Below, piece by piece: positions 32,579 to 32,761 of a stretch of 32,761 nt of DNA (its first letter is position 1; each line of letters begins with the position of its first letter). The translations under genes and the position numbers were made by a program. The notes under the pieces were generated by a model. The model saw nothing but the letters and a program-made list of their open reading frames with translations, was not told where the DNA came from and made no database searches. Source of the stretch: an uncultured Verrucomicrobiales bacterium (lineage in GTDB: Bacteria > Verrucomicrobiota > Verrucomicrobiia > Verrucomicrobiales > Akkermansiaceae); assembly GCA_947039485.1 (NCBI GenBank), contig CAMQZC010000028.1:1-32761 (forward strand), in the 5' to 3' direction.

Positions 32579-32761
32579 TTAAACTGCAACAACAGGAGCA
32601 ACAACAGGAGCAACAACAGGAGCAGCAACAGGAGCAGCAACAGGAGCAACAACAGGAGCAACAACAGGTGCAACAACAGGTGCAACAGGAGCAGCAACAG
32701 GAGCAGCAACAGGAGCAGCAACAGGAGCAGCAACAGGAGCAACAACAGGAGCAACAACAGG
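32579..32761 (-). CDS. Pro-Val-Ala tetrapeptide repeat protein, C-terminal part (runs off the right edge)
   Basis: The minus-strand frame enters the window open at 32761 and ends at TAA 32581-32579 after 60 residues. Those residues are almost wholly PVVA and PVAA tetrapeptides (one unit is only PVA), ending PVVAV. There is not one charged or aromatic residue. A clear terminator just after the stop supports a real gene end. Other frames give poly-Leu on the same strand and Gln/Glu-rich sequence on the other, but those lack this agreement of stop and terminator. Protein length, start and N-terminal signals are outside the window. Function is unknown; the composition is elastin-like, suggesting a flexible hydrophobic linker or structural segment. 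Confidence 0.6.
   Translation of the reverse strand, partial: PVVAPVVAPVAAPVAAPVAAPVAAPVAPVVAPVVAPVVAPVAAPVAAPVVAPVVAPVVAV
32585..32761. repeat. 12-nt tandem repeat encoding PVVA/PVAA
   Basis: About 15 units of a 12-nt repeat (core ACAACAGGAGCA or GCAACAGGAGCA) run to the right edge. One unit is 9 nt long, which keeps the frame. Few silent changes occur (mostly GCA for GCT), so the array has probably expanded or been homogenised recently. Copy number is uncertain because short reads often collapse such arrays. Confidence 0.92.

Noticed and set aside
32497..32757. Minus-strand frame coding for a long poly-leucine chain
   Set aside because: It is a shifted frame of the PVVA repeat. The PVVA frame stops just before a terminator, while the poly-Leu frame runs through that terminator.
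32570..32761. Plus-strand Gln/Glu-rich reading of the right-edge repeat
   Set aside because: No ATG or promoter precedes it, and the terminator and stop fit the minus-strand gene.

Overview
The window reads as a chromosomal segment of a Gram-negative bacterium with a conventional outer membrane: it has BamA, several lipobox lipoproteins, ExbB/ExbD, a periplasmic TPR protein and MurA. Two sialic-acid-type kelch mutarotases, a six-hairpin glycosidase, a GHL10 hydrolase, a decayed GH95-like glycosidase and a succinate/acetate CoA-transferase suggest a fermentative glycan user. I lean towards Verrucomicrobiota, of Akkermansia-like gut type, but this rests on overall gene style and not on a marker gene. 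Almost no gene has a Shine-Dalgarno sequence, and several promoters sit so close to the ATG that the mRNA should be leaderless.

Layout. 1-196: start of a Pro-Ala-Val repeat protein running off the left edge. 239-2388: secreted and cytosolic kelch mutarotases. 2589-6193: glycosidase and purB on the minus strand. 6327-8980: a small ribbon-helix-helix protein, purD and an M42 aminopeptidase on the plus strand. 9055-10283: tandem paralogous lipoproteins. 10416-12983: bamA. 13194-13486: frame-shifted remnant of a GH95-like enzyme. 13693-15843: pnp behind a structured leader. 16069-17845: two paralogous membrane-anchored coiled-coil proteins. 17952-18785: small lipoprotein and nth. 19029-25495: exbB-exbD-exbD, then a 1118-aa TPR protein and an exported helical protein. 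25600-27757: GNAT acetyltransferase, acidic-tailed lipoprotein and truA. 27866-32378 (minus): CoA-transferase, GHL10 hydrolase and murA. 32579-32761: C-terminus of a second Pro-Val-Ala repeat protein running off the right edge.

How the genes work together. Most are housekeeping or envelope genes in short transcription units, many closed by strong hairpin-plus-T terminators. purB and purD flank a divergent control region and both serve purine synthesis. BamA, MurA, GHL10, the lipoproteins and the ExbBD-TPR set all concern the envelope. The best candidates for something undescribed are the ExbB-ExbD-ExbD-TPR-exported-protein module, the paired coiled-coil anchors, the Pro-Ala-Val repeat proteins at both edges, and the leaderless promoter architecture. 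No tRNA, rRNA, CRISPR array, transposase or prophage gene was seen. Both edges of the window fall inside low-complexity repeats, so it may be a contig broken at repeats.
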